Shown one piece after another: positions 1-9,851 of a stretch of 64,000 bases of DNA. The translations under genes were made by a program, and so were the position numbers. A model generated the notes under the pieces. The model searched no databases. It was not told the origin of the DNA and saw nothing but the letters and a program-made list of their open reading frames with translations. Position 1 is the first letter of the stretch. Each line of letters begins with the position of its first letter. The stretch comes from Fratercula arctica (taxonomy: Eukaryota; Chordata; Aves; Charadriiformes; Alcidae), in assembly GCA_947846985.1 (NCBI GenBank), contig CANTUZ010000002.1, forward strand, positions 151,275,889 through 151,339,888, in the 5' to 3' direction.

Positions 1-376
1 TCTTGCTGATGAGGATGGGCATCTTGTTCTCCTTGCCCCCCTTGATGCTGATGCCCAGCCCGCCCAGCTCCTGCTTCAGCACCTTCACGCACCGCTTCTT
101 GTTGGAGACGGCCTCGGGCACCTGCTCGGGGGGGTCGGTGAAGGCGGTGCGCACCGCCGCCGCCCCCCCGCCGCCCTCGGCCCCGCGGCACGCCGCCCCA
201 TCGCCCCCCAGCCCGTTGTGGGCCGCCCCGTCGGGGCGCTCCTCGCCGCTCAACACCAGCGCCTCGCCGCCCAAGTTGGCCAGCACTTTGTGCCACCGCT
301 CCCGCACCAAAACTTCCAGCCAGCCGCTGCGCTGCGCCCGGCCGCCCCCGCCGCCGCCCGCCGCCGCTACCGCCAT
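1..376 (-). CDS. SNTB1: Beta-1-syntrophin, 5' part of first coding exon (partial)
   Basis: Syntrophins are cytoplasmic membrane-associated adaptors of the dystrophin glycoprotein complex. They use PH, PDZ and C-terminal SU domains to tether channels, kinases and nNOS to dystrophin-family proteins. The reverse complement reads ATG followed by 125 uninterrupted codons to the window edge. It begins with an Ala/Gly run and [20 protein letters not shown], the first half of the split PH1 domain (residues about 13-43). A variable Gly/Ala-rich spacer follows (about 44-74), then [13 protein letters not shown], and from about residue 95 the PDZ start [24 protein letters not shown] is the PDZ carboxylate-binding loop, and KMPILISK follows. 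The order and wording match SNTB1 rather than SNTA1 or SNTB2. The start context is good (A at -3, G at +4). The vertebrate protein is roughly 540 residues, so about a quarter is here. No splice donor is reached before base 1. The spacer is the part expected to diverge between species. Confidence 0.95.
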   Translation of the reverse strand, partial: MAVAAAGGGGGGRAQRSGWLEVLVRERWHKVLANLGGEALVLSGEERPDGAAHNGLGGDGAACRGAEGGGGAAAVRTAFTDPPEQVPEAVSNKKRCVKVLKQELGGLGISIKGGKENKMPILISK

Positions 377-387
377 CTTAGGAGCAT
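367..387 (-). other. Short upstream ORF overlapping the SNTB1 start codon
   Basis: An ATG lies 11 bases upstream of the SNTB1 initiator in a different frame. It encodes MLLRWR and terminates at a TAG inside codons 3-4 of SNTB1, so it overlaps the main start. Its context has A at -3 but C at +4. If the mRNA leader includes it, initiation here would reduce initiation at the main ATG. Whether it is transcribed depends on the unknown start site. Confidence 0.5.
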
Positions 388-567
388 GCTGGAAGCGCCG
401 AGTGACGGCACCCCCGGCACGGCACGGCGCGGCACGGCGGCACCGGACTTCAGCCGGGGGGCGGCGAGCTCCCGGCGCGGCGGGGTGGGGCGAGGAGCCG
501 CGGCCGCCCCTCCCCGGGGGCCGCGACGGGGCGGGCGCACCTGGCGGCGCCGCCCGCTGCCGCCACG

Positions 568-660
568 CGTGTGTGTGTGTGCGGGGGTGCGGGGGGTGGG
601 TGCGTGGTGCGGGGGGATGTGAGTGTGGGGGGGGGGTGGGGGGTGTCGCCGGGGGTGTCC
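568..660. repeat. GT- and G-rich low-complexity tract in the SNTB1 5' flank
   Basis: A short (GT)n run grades into long G runs separated by single T or TG, including runs of six to ten G. The plus strand meets the pattern of G-quadruplex-forming DNA (four or more G3+ runs with short spacers). For leftward SNTB1 transcription this G-rich strand is the template strand. It lies about 190-285 bases upstream of the start codon. Confidence 0.75.
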
Positions 661-672
661 CGCCCCTCCCAC

Positions 673-695
673 GGACACGTCGCGGGGACACGTCG
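673..695. promoter_or_regulatory. Tandem GGACACGTCG motif
   Basis: The 10-mer GGACACGTCG occurs at 673-682 and again at 686-695, a 13-base period. It contains the ACGT core used by bZIP factors. On the minus strand it contains ACGTG, the hypoxia-response core. It sits about 300 bases upstream of the SNTB1 ATG in the CpG island. Function is inferred from motif resemblance only. Confidence 0.3.
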
Positions 696-849
696 TGGCG
701 GAGCCCCGGGGTGCGATGGCATTTAGCGCCGAAGGCACCGGCCGGGAGCGGCGGTGACGGCCCCCGGCAGATCCCGTCCCCGCTGCCGGGGTGTCGCAGG
801 GCGGTGGAGGAAATTAGCGAAAAGGCAACTTCGTCGTTCCCAGGGACTT

Positions 850-876
850 CTTTTTTTCTTTTTTTTTTTTTTTTTT
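850..876. repeat. Poly(T) tract
   Basis: A 27-base T tract with a single C interruption lies just at the edge of the CpG island and is followed by AATAAA-like sequence. It could be the A-tail of a decayed minus-strand retroposed sequence, but nothing recognisable precedes it on that strand. Simple slippage expansion is equally likely. Confidence 0.7.
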
Positions 877-3800
877 AATAAACTGGATGAAAACTCATAG
901 GCGGCGCAAAGGTGGTTAAATTTCAACGCTGTGACAGTAGAATCCAAGTTGTTTCACGGGTTTGTAGGATGAAGGTGGTAATTGGTTCTCATGGATCCTT
1001 TTGCACATTTTGAAACTGTTTTCTTTGCCCTTTGATTACAGACTTTTAAGGCCTATTGAGGCCACATTGGAGTTTTTCCCGTGCTCACCTTCCTCCTCAG
1101 GAGAGGTTTAGGTGCCTGGTGAGGGCTCGGGGCTCCAGGGAGGCACCAGAGAGGATGAAGCTTTCACATTGCCAGTTTGGAGATGCCACCACAGCGGGCC
1201 TGGGGGTGCTCCCCCACAGCCATGTGACTCGGCAGACACCAAGCACCTCCTGGAGTGCCTTTGTTTCTGCTCCTTCCTAAGCTGGGCTGAAAACCCCAGC
1301 GGTTCTGGACCATTTGGTGTATGTGAGAACAACACTTTGGGGAGGCTGGGGTGGCCAGGGAGGTTATTAGTACCATTCATTTCGGCCACGTGAGTCATGT
1401 GGGTCCCTAAATGCAGCATCTTGCTCCTCTCTGAGGCGATGCCATTCATTTCTGACATCAGGGTTTCACTCCCAGGTACACACAAGTGCCTCAGGTTAAC
1501 TTGGGACTCGTCTTCTCAGCGTGGGTGGGACCTACATATGGGATCGTCCCCGGACAAGCTTGCCTCAATTTAGTAGGGTCTCTCAGACCATGGCGCTCAT
1601 GCTGGGCTACACAAATCACATCCCCTTCTTTCTAAAAGAGGGCAGAAGGAGGCCCCAACCCTCCTGCATCTGCTGCCTGACCCAGGCTGTTCGTGGGTCC
1701 CCCCTCCCTGGCAGGAATGCAGCCCTGCGCCTAGGGAAAGCGGGAACCCACAGGCGATGGGTTATTCAAGGATAACAGGTGGGCGGAGAAAAAGCAGGCT
1801 TGAAGAGAGGTCTCGTCATTTCTCATGTTAACTAATGCAACGTGAAAAGCTCTAATTAAGTTTTCGGGGCTGTGAATCCAGAGTGAAAAGAAGCATGTCC
1901 CGCTAAACCTGAACAAGGCCCCTGAGCCCTAGACAGGACAAGGCTGTAACACACCCTTTTCTCCAGTGTTTCTCACTGGCTAATTTAGGTAACTCAGGTA
2001 CAACACCCTGGATATTTGGGTTGGTGGTTTTTTTAAACTCCATTCCCAGGTACCAGGCACAGTGAGTGAGTGTTCTTGTTTCGGTTCCAGCAGCTTCAGG
2101 TAGGTGAGAGAAGGATGGGGAGGAAAGGACAGGCATATAAAAATCAGGTGTTGCAATGCTGGCTGTCGTACCACACACATTCCTGTGTAGCTCCGAGCCC
2201 AAGTGACCAGGCCAAGTTATAAAATCAGGCATCTGTGTTTCCCAAGGGATCAGCTCTTACCAATTATTTCATATTTTTTCTTCATGAATTAGTAAAGAAT
2301 CAGTGCTGCTGCTAATGGAAATGTGTCTTTAAGTATTTTTTTTTAAGTAATTTCAGAACATTTACAAGGAAAAAATGTTCAGATGGTTTCTGTCCTGTTG
2401 TGAAAAGGTAATAGAGAAAGGAAAGGAAATGTTTAATGCCTCACACTTTTCCTTCGGCACACTGTGCTCTCGGTTGTGTTTGCTGAGTGTGTCTGGTTCT
2501 CCGGTGGGGTTCCCATGGAACTGCCTCATATAGACAGTTGCACCGCGTGTATCCGAGAGCTGTGCTTGTTCCAGCTCTTTTCCTTTCCCATTCCAGCAGA
2601 GGTAAATAACAAAGTTTCCCAGGGCCCTGGTATGAAAAAGTCTTTATAGCAGTCTTCATTGCCACCTCTTCCCCACTCCTCCTCACATGGGAGCTGCAAG
2701 AAATCAGAGGTGATGTTTTAATCTTGAAGATAATAGTAAAAACAAGGCAGCATAAGAGATGCTAAGGCACAGGCCCAAGGCGAACTGTCTCCCACATCGT
2801 CTCCCCGCCTGGAGACAGTGTGACTGATACCTGATGCCTGTGCTTTCCTTTCCCCGGAGTGCAGGCTTGTAACTGTGTTTGTGTACCCTGAGTCTTTCTT
2901 TGTGTACTCCAAGAGCAACTTCTGCCTACTGAACTACGGGCGAGAAGGAAAAGGTGCCTTGAGACATCTCCGCTGGTACCCTGCCAACATTACCTGCCTC
3001 AGGTCTGCTGATCACATCTGCAAGTGTAGTTTCTGAAATACAGGTTCATGCAGCAGGAGCAGGAACAGAATATAAAAACTGGTGGTTAAAACAATGGGGT
3101 GTGCAGCTATTGAACGCTCAGGTTCAGAGTTTCAGAGGAAACTGTTACTCCGAAGTCGGCTGCTGGTCCCTAGTGGTTTCCAGCGCATGGCAGAGTGCAA
3201 ACTCCTAATTTCAGCTACAAGCTTCTCCTGACAGCAATGTTTCTGACATAATCTGTAAGTGCCTACACTGCAAGTGCAGTGTTCGGTGTGACTATTTGTA
3301 AGGAAGCTGGGATGTGCGGTGGGGCGGGCAGAGCACTCGGTACTTCCAAGCTCCTGTCCCTGGTCACTAGAAAGGCTTCCAGCACAGACAAAGCTTAGCA
3401 AAAGTCTCTCTCCATCACTTGCCCTTCTGAATGGGTCTGCTGTGAAAAGCAGACCCCTTCAAACAAGTCAAATAATCACCTTTTACCATTTGTATTTTAG
3501 CGGGATGTAAAAGCCTGAACTAAATTAGGGCCCCGTTCACTCATGCTGTATAAACAAATTTTTAGGCGAGATAATGCTAATAGCGGCCGTTGAATAGGCC
3601 TTTGATCTGCAGGGGACCATGGGCTCAGCTAAAGTCGAGGGGCTAAAAGGAAGAAGCAATTCAGTGAACTGCAAGAAGTGGGGAGGTCGGAAAACATAGA
3701 AACTGCCTCCTGAGACAAGGAGCACCAAAGTACGTCCAGGTCGGAAGCGCAGCAGAGATGTCTGAGGAGCTGCTCAGGTGCCCAAGCAAGGGGAAGGGGT

Positions 3801-6800
3801 TCGTGGTCTGTGTGTGCACACAAGAACAAAAATACAGGAAAAACAGTGAAGACAGGGTGGTGAGGGTGACGCTGAGGAGGTTCTTCAGGCTCAGCTTTAC
3901 TAGAGGGGCTACTGGAGACAGTCAGGACACTGCCTGTTCTTGGGTTTTTTCCTCCTGTTTTCAGGCAAAGAGGTCAGCGTTCATGTCCTATGTAAATAAA
4001 CTGGCCTCCTGACAGCAAAACCATTGCAAGGCCACATATGCAAGCTCGCCACTCAGACAGCAGTGCAGGGAACACAGCTCCCACCCGACTTCCAGGCAGA
4101 GAAGGTAAGGACACAAGGCAGCCTTTCTATAGGTGTGGCTTCTTTATGACTGTCCGTGCTATTCTATAGCAGATAAGTAATTTTTGAAGGACTTCATTTT
4201 GAAGGAGATGCTTGAACCCTTCTAGCACTTTTTTTCCTTCCTTTTTGCTTTATCAGTGTAGCAACGATAGCTCCAAGCCAGCTTATCAGAAATTCCTTTA
4301 AATCGGAAACAGGGTTGTGATCCTTGAACATGTTTCAGATGACGGAGGTTAGACAAAATCAGGTCTGGGTAATGACGTTCCCGTCCTGTTACCCTGACAC
4401 CAACCAGCTCAACAGACGGATCTAGACAGGAAGGAAGTCAAGTGTCGGAAGCCCAGTGCTGGAAACCCGACAAGTAATGAGAGAGCTTGAAGGGAGTCCA
4501 GTTCCTCCAGTGATCCCAAACACTGGAGCAGCCAAGTTTAAGTAAGTCATTCTGAGGAACGTGCCTGAACTAACCCTACTCGTTCCCCCTTGGCAGCCCC
4601 TCCTATGTCTGTGCGTGCTGGGATGCAGCAGGGCAGACTCCAACCCTGGTGCAGATGTCCCTGTTGCATGGCGGTGGGACCTCTCGCTTGACCGGTGTCG
4701 CGCCTTGCAAAAGGCATTGCTGCTGGGGGGCTGGCAACCTGCCTAATCCCCCCGAGCAATCCACCCCTTCCTCGGTGTTGAGGGAGCCTGTTGGCTTCAA
4801 AGTCAGCATTCAGCAATCATTACTCATTGGCGCTGATGGGGTTATGAAGATGTCAAGAACGCCTGGAGATCTTCATGATCTGGGGGTTGCGTTATGGCTT
4901 ATTTTCAAAACGATGAAAGCATTGTTTTTCTTTTCCTAGTTTGAAGCTATCCAGGTTTTTACGCACATCGTGGCATTTGCGAATAAAATTAATGAATAGC
5001 TGTTTGCCAGCAAACGCTTTATGCATTCGGTTTTTCAAAGCAGGAACCTACTTGTGTGCACATGAGAGAGGTACGTATGTGAAATCTGTGTGTGCACCTA
5101 CCCGAGTCACATGTTAACCAGGAAAACTGAGAAAATGTTCCCACAGCCGGGGAGCTGTGGGCCAGGCTGCAAATGAACACGTCTCCCTTCTGCAAATACA
5201 ACTCTGGCGCACGTGAATGCAGAAGCGGGTGCCAGGAAGCATTCAGGTTTCTTTCACGCACAGCTCTGGGGCTGGCTCCTGCTACCATTAAAATGACTTT
5301 AAAATAGACAGGATCAAGCTCAGAACCTTAGAAACTTTTGCCTTGGCTTCAAGAAATTTTATGAAAGAACTAAAACCATCAACCTCTGAAAATAAAGGCT
5401 CGTACCTACAGTGTTGATGCTATAGCAATGCGGATTTTTTCCTGTCCTGGTATCCTGCACTTGCTCTGCAGATCTCTTTCAGTACATTAGTTTCTTAACT
5501 TTCTCATTCCAAGTTACTTTGATCCTGTCACTTTGCAGTTTCTTGAATTAGTTTTTTATCTCTTGCATACCGATCTCCCCCCACTCCCTAAGCTAAGCCC
5601 AAGATGTTTTAAATGCCAAGATCAGAGGTTTGCATTGCAGTTAATTCTTGGACATATAATAAATAATGAGGAAAAAGGTAGTGGAACTCCAGATTTCACC
5701 CAACACATTTCAGCCCTGGTTTTCCTTTTCATCAGAAACAGATTAATCTGGTTGGGTGTCAAAACAACCAAAGCATTTTTACCATCTTGTTCTTTCCTGG
5801 TCTTAACCTATTTTTTTTAATGCTGCAGGGGTGTGATATGTCATGTGTGACAACCACGTGGTTCTGGCCCCGCAGCCCAAAGATTTCATGCTCATGGCTT
5901 CGACCTGTCAAACCCTGTGTGTTACCACAAGACTCACTTGGAGGTGCCCTGCCTCCCCCCCCACTCATGCTGTGGCGCCCGTGAAGCACACTGTCCACAA
6001 GGGCTTTGGGTTTTTCCTGCCCTGGGATCTCCTGCAGTATTTGCTGCTCATCTGTCCCCAGACATCTGTGCCTGCAGCCTCCTGCCCCACAGCAGGAGAG
6101 AAGCTGTGCTGCTGTGCAGGTCCCAGAAGTGTTTGCTTTCTTTGTGCAAAGCAGTTCGGATAGAAAAGCTCGTTTGCTCCTTCTGTAGCCTTGAGATCCA
6201 GCTGTACCCTGGCACGGGTGAACTAAGGTCATCTTCCCCCTTTCCATGCCACTCCTAGGGCCATAAATCAACCTATTAGAGTGGTGGGAAGCAGAGATGG
6301 TCTGCTAGGACATAAGGGAAATGCAGAGAGAAGTCTGTAATTTGGAAACAGGCAATTCTCCAAGATTGGTCCCGCAAAGGTGATGCTGGGCTCACACTAA
6401 GAATTCAGCACAGACTTGTCTCCCAAGAGGAGCTGCCAGCCCAAGAGAAGGAAGTAGCATGGTCTTGCTGGTTGTCAGAGGAGAAGGGGTCCCTAGGAGT
6501 CCTCCAGGACCTTAGCAAGGCTCGCCTACCTCCTCATACTCCAACTTCATACTCCAAACAGGAGGCAATGTCATGATTCTCTGGGCTTCGGAAGCACCTC
6601 TCGCAAGAGAGGGCAAAGAGGTCAGGCAGCCCCTCTGAGCTCTGCGCCGTAGCGATGGACGTGAGCCACAAAGCAGAAGTTGGGATCTTGCTCCCACCCA
6701 TCGCATGGCACAACGACATGGGAGGGGAAGTGGTGGATTTCCCAAAAAACGCCTTGTGCTGCACAGGCAATGCGTGGGTGAGAAGAAAGCCAGCTACACT

Positions 6801-8090
6801 GAGGAACGGGAGAGTACAAAGCTATCACTGGAACCCTGGGAATAATAATGGTCACCTACAGGTCCTCTATGATATTATTATGTTTTTTGCATGTGTATGT
6901 GACATTGCCATATTCTTTTTGCTTCACTTTTGAGCTCTGCAAAAGCTTAGTTCCTCCTCTTGCTTCAGATAAGATCTGTGCTAGTTCTCTTCTCACCACG
7001 TTGTAAATCAGGTGTAAGTCCAGGGAGAGCAATGGAAGGCTCATCTCAGAGAAACGTGAATCAGCTTCAGTATATTTTTGATTCTTGGATGTTTTTCTTG
7101 TGCTCTAGAAATAAGAAACTAAGTGCCTACTGTTAATTAAGATGGGAACCATCATGTTCAGGGGAATTATGACAATGTGCTTATTTGCCCAGATCAAATT
7201 ATAAGGCGGGTCTAGGAGGGAAACATTGAAAGTATGTTCTTATTTCAGTGTAATCAGTCTGGGTTAGCTTTCCATGGGCAGGAATCACCTTAACGAAAAG
7301 CAGGACCAGACCCGAGCAAGTCAGGGAAGGTGTGTGAGGCAGGGTAGGAGCAGATCCTTTACACACGAGATGCATTCACCTCTAAGATTGTAAAATGAAC
7401 CCCGAGTTCTTTGTTAAATCAGAGATTTCTATTGGAAGTAAACCCACCATGTTTACATATCACAGACAAAGTTGCTTTAAATGCCATTTGGAAAAACTGT
7501 GAAGGTATTTGACACTGAAATCTAAGTGACATTGGCTATGTGACATTAAAACATCCTTTGTTAATCCCACCTGTTGCTCGATGGGTCCTAGGAGAGGTGT
7601 TTGAGCACTTCTCCCATCTGCCTGGAAGACTCCTCAAGCAAATTTGCTGAGTGGAATAGCTGTTGCTAGGATTTTTTGGTCTTTTTTTTGTTGTTGTGGT
7701 TTGTTTGTGGTTGGTTTTTTTTTTTTTCTTTATGTCAGTGTTTTCTTGTTTATAAGCCCTGTCCCGCAGGCTCTGAAACCCACTGTCTAACTGCATGGCC
7801 ATGGACAAATCCTTGTTTTGTGTCCTAGTTCCCTGTCCATTAACGGGCACAATTACTTTCACAATGACTTTGTTTATGAGGTACTTTGACTTTCTTTAAT
7901 GGAAACTGTCATATGTGCTAGACAGTGACATTTCTCAATATTCAGGGTGGAATTAAAAGGTGAGAAAGTCACAGAAGATGCAGGAACCTCTAGATGTAGT
8001 CTCTTCCTCACCACCCAGTACTGCCAAACCACATCCCCATTAGCTTTTGCACACTGAGCACACTCTTGGTTGTGTGATAAGGAAACAGAC
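877..8090. other. Intergenic sequence without a recognised gene
   Basis: No coding exon, RNA gene or clear interspersed repeat is recognised here. Several open frames of 60-170 codons exist on both strands, notably around 5760-6270, but they overlap one another in opposite orientations, resemble no family I know and lack convincing splice sites. A T/G-rich low-complexity stretch lies at 7680-7729. The stretch 3545-3612 keeps several CpGs in AT-rich surroundings and contains a TCF/LEF-type motif; it is listed separately. Confidence 0.6.
3545..3612. promoter_or_regulatory. Candidate conserved regulatory segment with a TCF/LEF motif
   Basis: The segment carries CpGs (ggcgag, gcggccg) inside AT-rich DNA, TAAT-type homeodomain cores (ataatgctaatag), and CCTTTGATCT at 3599-3608. 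The reverse complement of that last motif, AGATCAAAGG, is the canonical TCF/LEF site. CpG retention in a gene desert hints at constraint. This is inference with no conservation data behind it. Confidence 0.2.
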
Positions 8091-8170
8091 TGTCCTGTCC
8101 TATCCTATCCTATCCTATCCTATCCTATCCTATCCTATCCTATCCTATCCTATCCTATCCTATCCTATCA
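8091..8170. repeat. (TATCC)n pentanucleotide microsatellite
   Basis: Thirteen perfect TATCC units run from 8101 to 8165, preceded by two TGTCC variant units (8091-8100) and followed by one TATCA. Because 5 is not a multiple of 3, all three frames read the same pentapeptide-type repeat (LSYPI), so the open frames across it are artefacts of the repeat. Confidence 0.97.
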
Positions 8171-8891
8171 TGTACCCCTCACTGCTGCCACTGTCACTGC
8201 TTCTGCCCAAAGGGTCTACCTGGACTTGAAGCTCTTGGTGGCAGGAGCTTCCTGGTACATGGCTAATATATGTAACATACTAACCGGGTGTATTTTTCTA
8301 TATATATAATCCCACCCATCCTCCAGAATGAAAAATCATATTTAGCATGGAACATAATGAATAATTTTCTGGCAGGGTGAAATAGGCTGAATCCTTTTCA
8401 AAATCCGGGTTGCGGTGAAGGTGACATTTTTGCATGTTTGTATAAGAAGCTTGGTCTTTCAGTAGGTGATGTTAGTTAACCTGTGCTGAAACACAGTCTA
8501 ACTGTTAACACTGTTAATGGAAAACACTGTTTCAAAGGTTGGGGGGTTTTTAAAGTATTGGGTTTTTATTTAGTATTTATATAGTATAAATCAAAATTAG
8601 GTTTTTAAAATGAGAGTAGTATTAGAAACTGCACAACATGTTTAACAACTGGTGGGATAGTCACCACAGTTATTTAGCCAAGTACACTTCCTCTGGGAAT
8701 CTGGTTCTACCACATATAATGAGACAAAACACATGGGGGAGAAGGGAGTGATTTTAGCAGAATATGGTCCTTCATGCAAATACAGAATAACTTTCTACTA
8801 GATTTGAACTGCGACAAATAAGCACGAGCCTCTGAAATCCAGCATCAGGAACACACAGGAGGGTAGCCCTGGACCGCTTCCCAGTTGCCTA
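8171..8891. other. Intergenic AT-rich sequence
   Basis: Nothing recognisable as a gene or family repeat. The sequence is AT-rich with short TATATA and TTTAGTATTTATATAGTAT stretches. Confidence 0.55.
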
Positions 8892-9060
8892 CAGCAGTGT
8901 TTCTCATTTTTTTGCTGGGTGGCAATCCATTATTAAAATATAAACAATAAAAGCATGATTGCTGTGCATTTACTGTAAGAGTGAAAATGTATTCATGATA
9001 GCAGTGATAAGTTTGTATAATTGGAGTGTATGTTTGGCCAGAGAATACAAAATTCCTAAA
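8892..9060 (+). mobile_element. Possible hAT-type DNA transposon relic
   Basis: The segment starts CAGCAGTGTTTCTCA followed by a T run, a GGGTGGCAATCC stretch and ATTAAAATATAA. This resembles the CAGTGGTTCTCAAMCTTTTT...TTAAAATATAA terminus shared by many amniote hAT (Charlie-like) non-autonomous elements. No opposite terminal inverted repeat or 8-bp target duplication was found, so the relic is truncated or the match is by chance. Confidence 0.3.
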
Positions 9061-9109
9061 GATAGTGCTGTTTTGAGCCTATGGGAATAGGGTTTTTTTT
9101 TTGATTTAG

Positions 9110-9397
9110 ACCCTTTAATGTTGTTCTAAGGCCATGATAGAATTAAAGTAGGGAAGTACGACCAGCAGAACTGGGAGCAGTCCGGCAAAATGACTCCAGC
9201 CCCACGGAGGGGTCCACGTGGTGCTCAGTACCACTGACCCAGGGCAGTGGAGGGTGAGTCCTGGAGCAGAGTATAAAGACCTGGAGGAGGTCTTGCATGG
9301 GGACATGCACCACGCTGCCGAATGAGGATCCACTTGTTAGACAGCAGTCAAAAGTCTGACTCCTGCTAGTCTTTCACAGCTTTCCCCAGCCCTACCG
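9110..9397. other. Unclassified GC-richer segment next to a CR1
   Basis: About 290 bases of higher GC than the flanks, directly abutting the CR1 3' end at 9398. It contains a TATAAAG at about 9271-9281 and a 72-codon minus-strand open frame (9115-9333) that starts at GTG and ends in a hydrophobic stretch. I do not recognise it. It may be an unfamiliar repeat or unique DNA. Confidence 0.3.
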
Positions 9398-9851
9398 TAG
9401 AATCATAGAATGGTTTGGGTTGGAAGGGACCTTAAAGATCATCTAGTTCCAATGCCCCTGCCATGGGCAGGGACACCTCCCACTAGACCAGGCTGCTCAA
9501 AGCCCCATCCAGCCTGGCCTTGAACGCTTCCAGGGATGGGGCATCCACAACTTCCCTGGGCAACCTGTTCCAATGACTCACCATCTTCATAGTGAAAAAT
9601 TTCTTCCTAGTATCTAATCTAAATCTACCCTGTACCAGTTTGAAGCCATTACCCCCTGTCCTATCACTGCATTCCCTCTCTGGCTTTCTTGTGGACGCCC
9701 TTTGGGTACTGGAAGGCCACTATAAGGTCTCCCTGGAGCCTTCTCTTCTCCAGGCTGAACAACCCCAGCTCTCTCAGCCTGTCTTCGTAGGAGAGGTCCT
9801 CTAACCCTCTGGTCATCTTCGTGGCCCTCCTCTGGACCCGCTCCAACAGGT
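9398..9851 (-). mobile_element. CR1 LINE, 5'-truncated 3' fragment
   Basis: The plus strand opens with the avian CR1 3'-end sequence TAGAATCATAGAATGGTTTG, followed by the conserved ccagcctggccttgaa and gggatggggcatccacaac blocks. The minus strand reads [20 protein letters not shown] and [20 protein letters not shown], the C-terminal end of the CR1 ORF2 reverse transcriptase. The match ends abruptly at gctccaacagg, giving a copy of about 454 bp with typical 5' truncation. CR1 copies do not normally leave target duplications and none was seen. Confidence 0.93.

Larger units (their letters stand above)
1..830 (-). promoter_or_regulatory. CpG island promoter of SNTB1
   Basis: Bases 1 to about 800 are extremely GC-rich and dense in CpG, then the composition drops sharply to AT-rich DNA after about 830. 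The island spans the SNTB1 start codon and about 450 bases of 5' flank, as expected of a TATA-less housekeeping-type promoter. GC-box-like runs (cccgcccctccc at 659-670) and a tandem ACACGTCG motif (673-695) lie in the flank. The transcription start cannot be fixed from sequence. CpG islands often fire in both directions, so a divergent plus-strand transcript is possible, but no plus-strand exon was recognised. Confidence 0.8.

Noticed and set aside
3..878. 291-codon plus-strand frame across the CpG island
   Set aside because: It is antisense to SNTB1 exon 1, Pro/Arg/Gly-rich from GC bias, and runs into a poly(T) giving poly-Phe.
5759..6271. 170-codon minus-strand open frame
   Set aside because: Overlapped by three open frames on the opposite strand, no recognisable domain, no splice context. 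GC-rich DNA with few stops explains it.
8047..8309. Open frames reading LSYPI repeats
   Set aside because: Produced entirely by the TATCC microsatellite.
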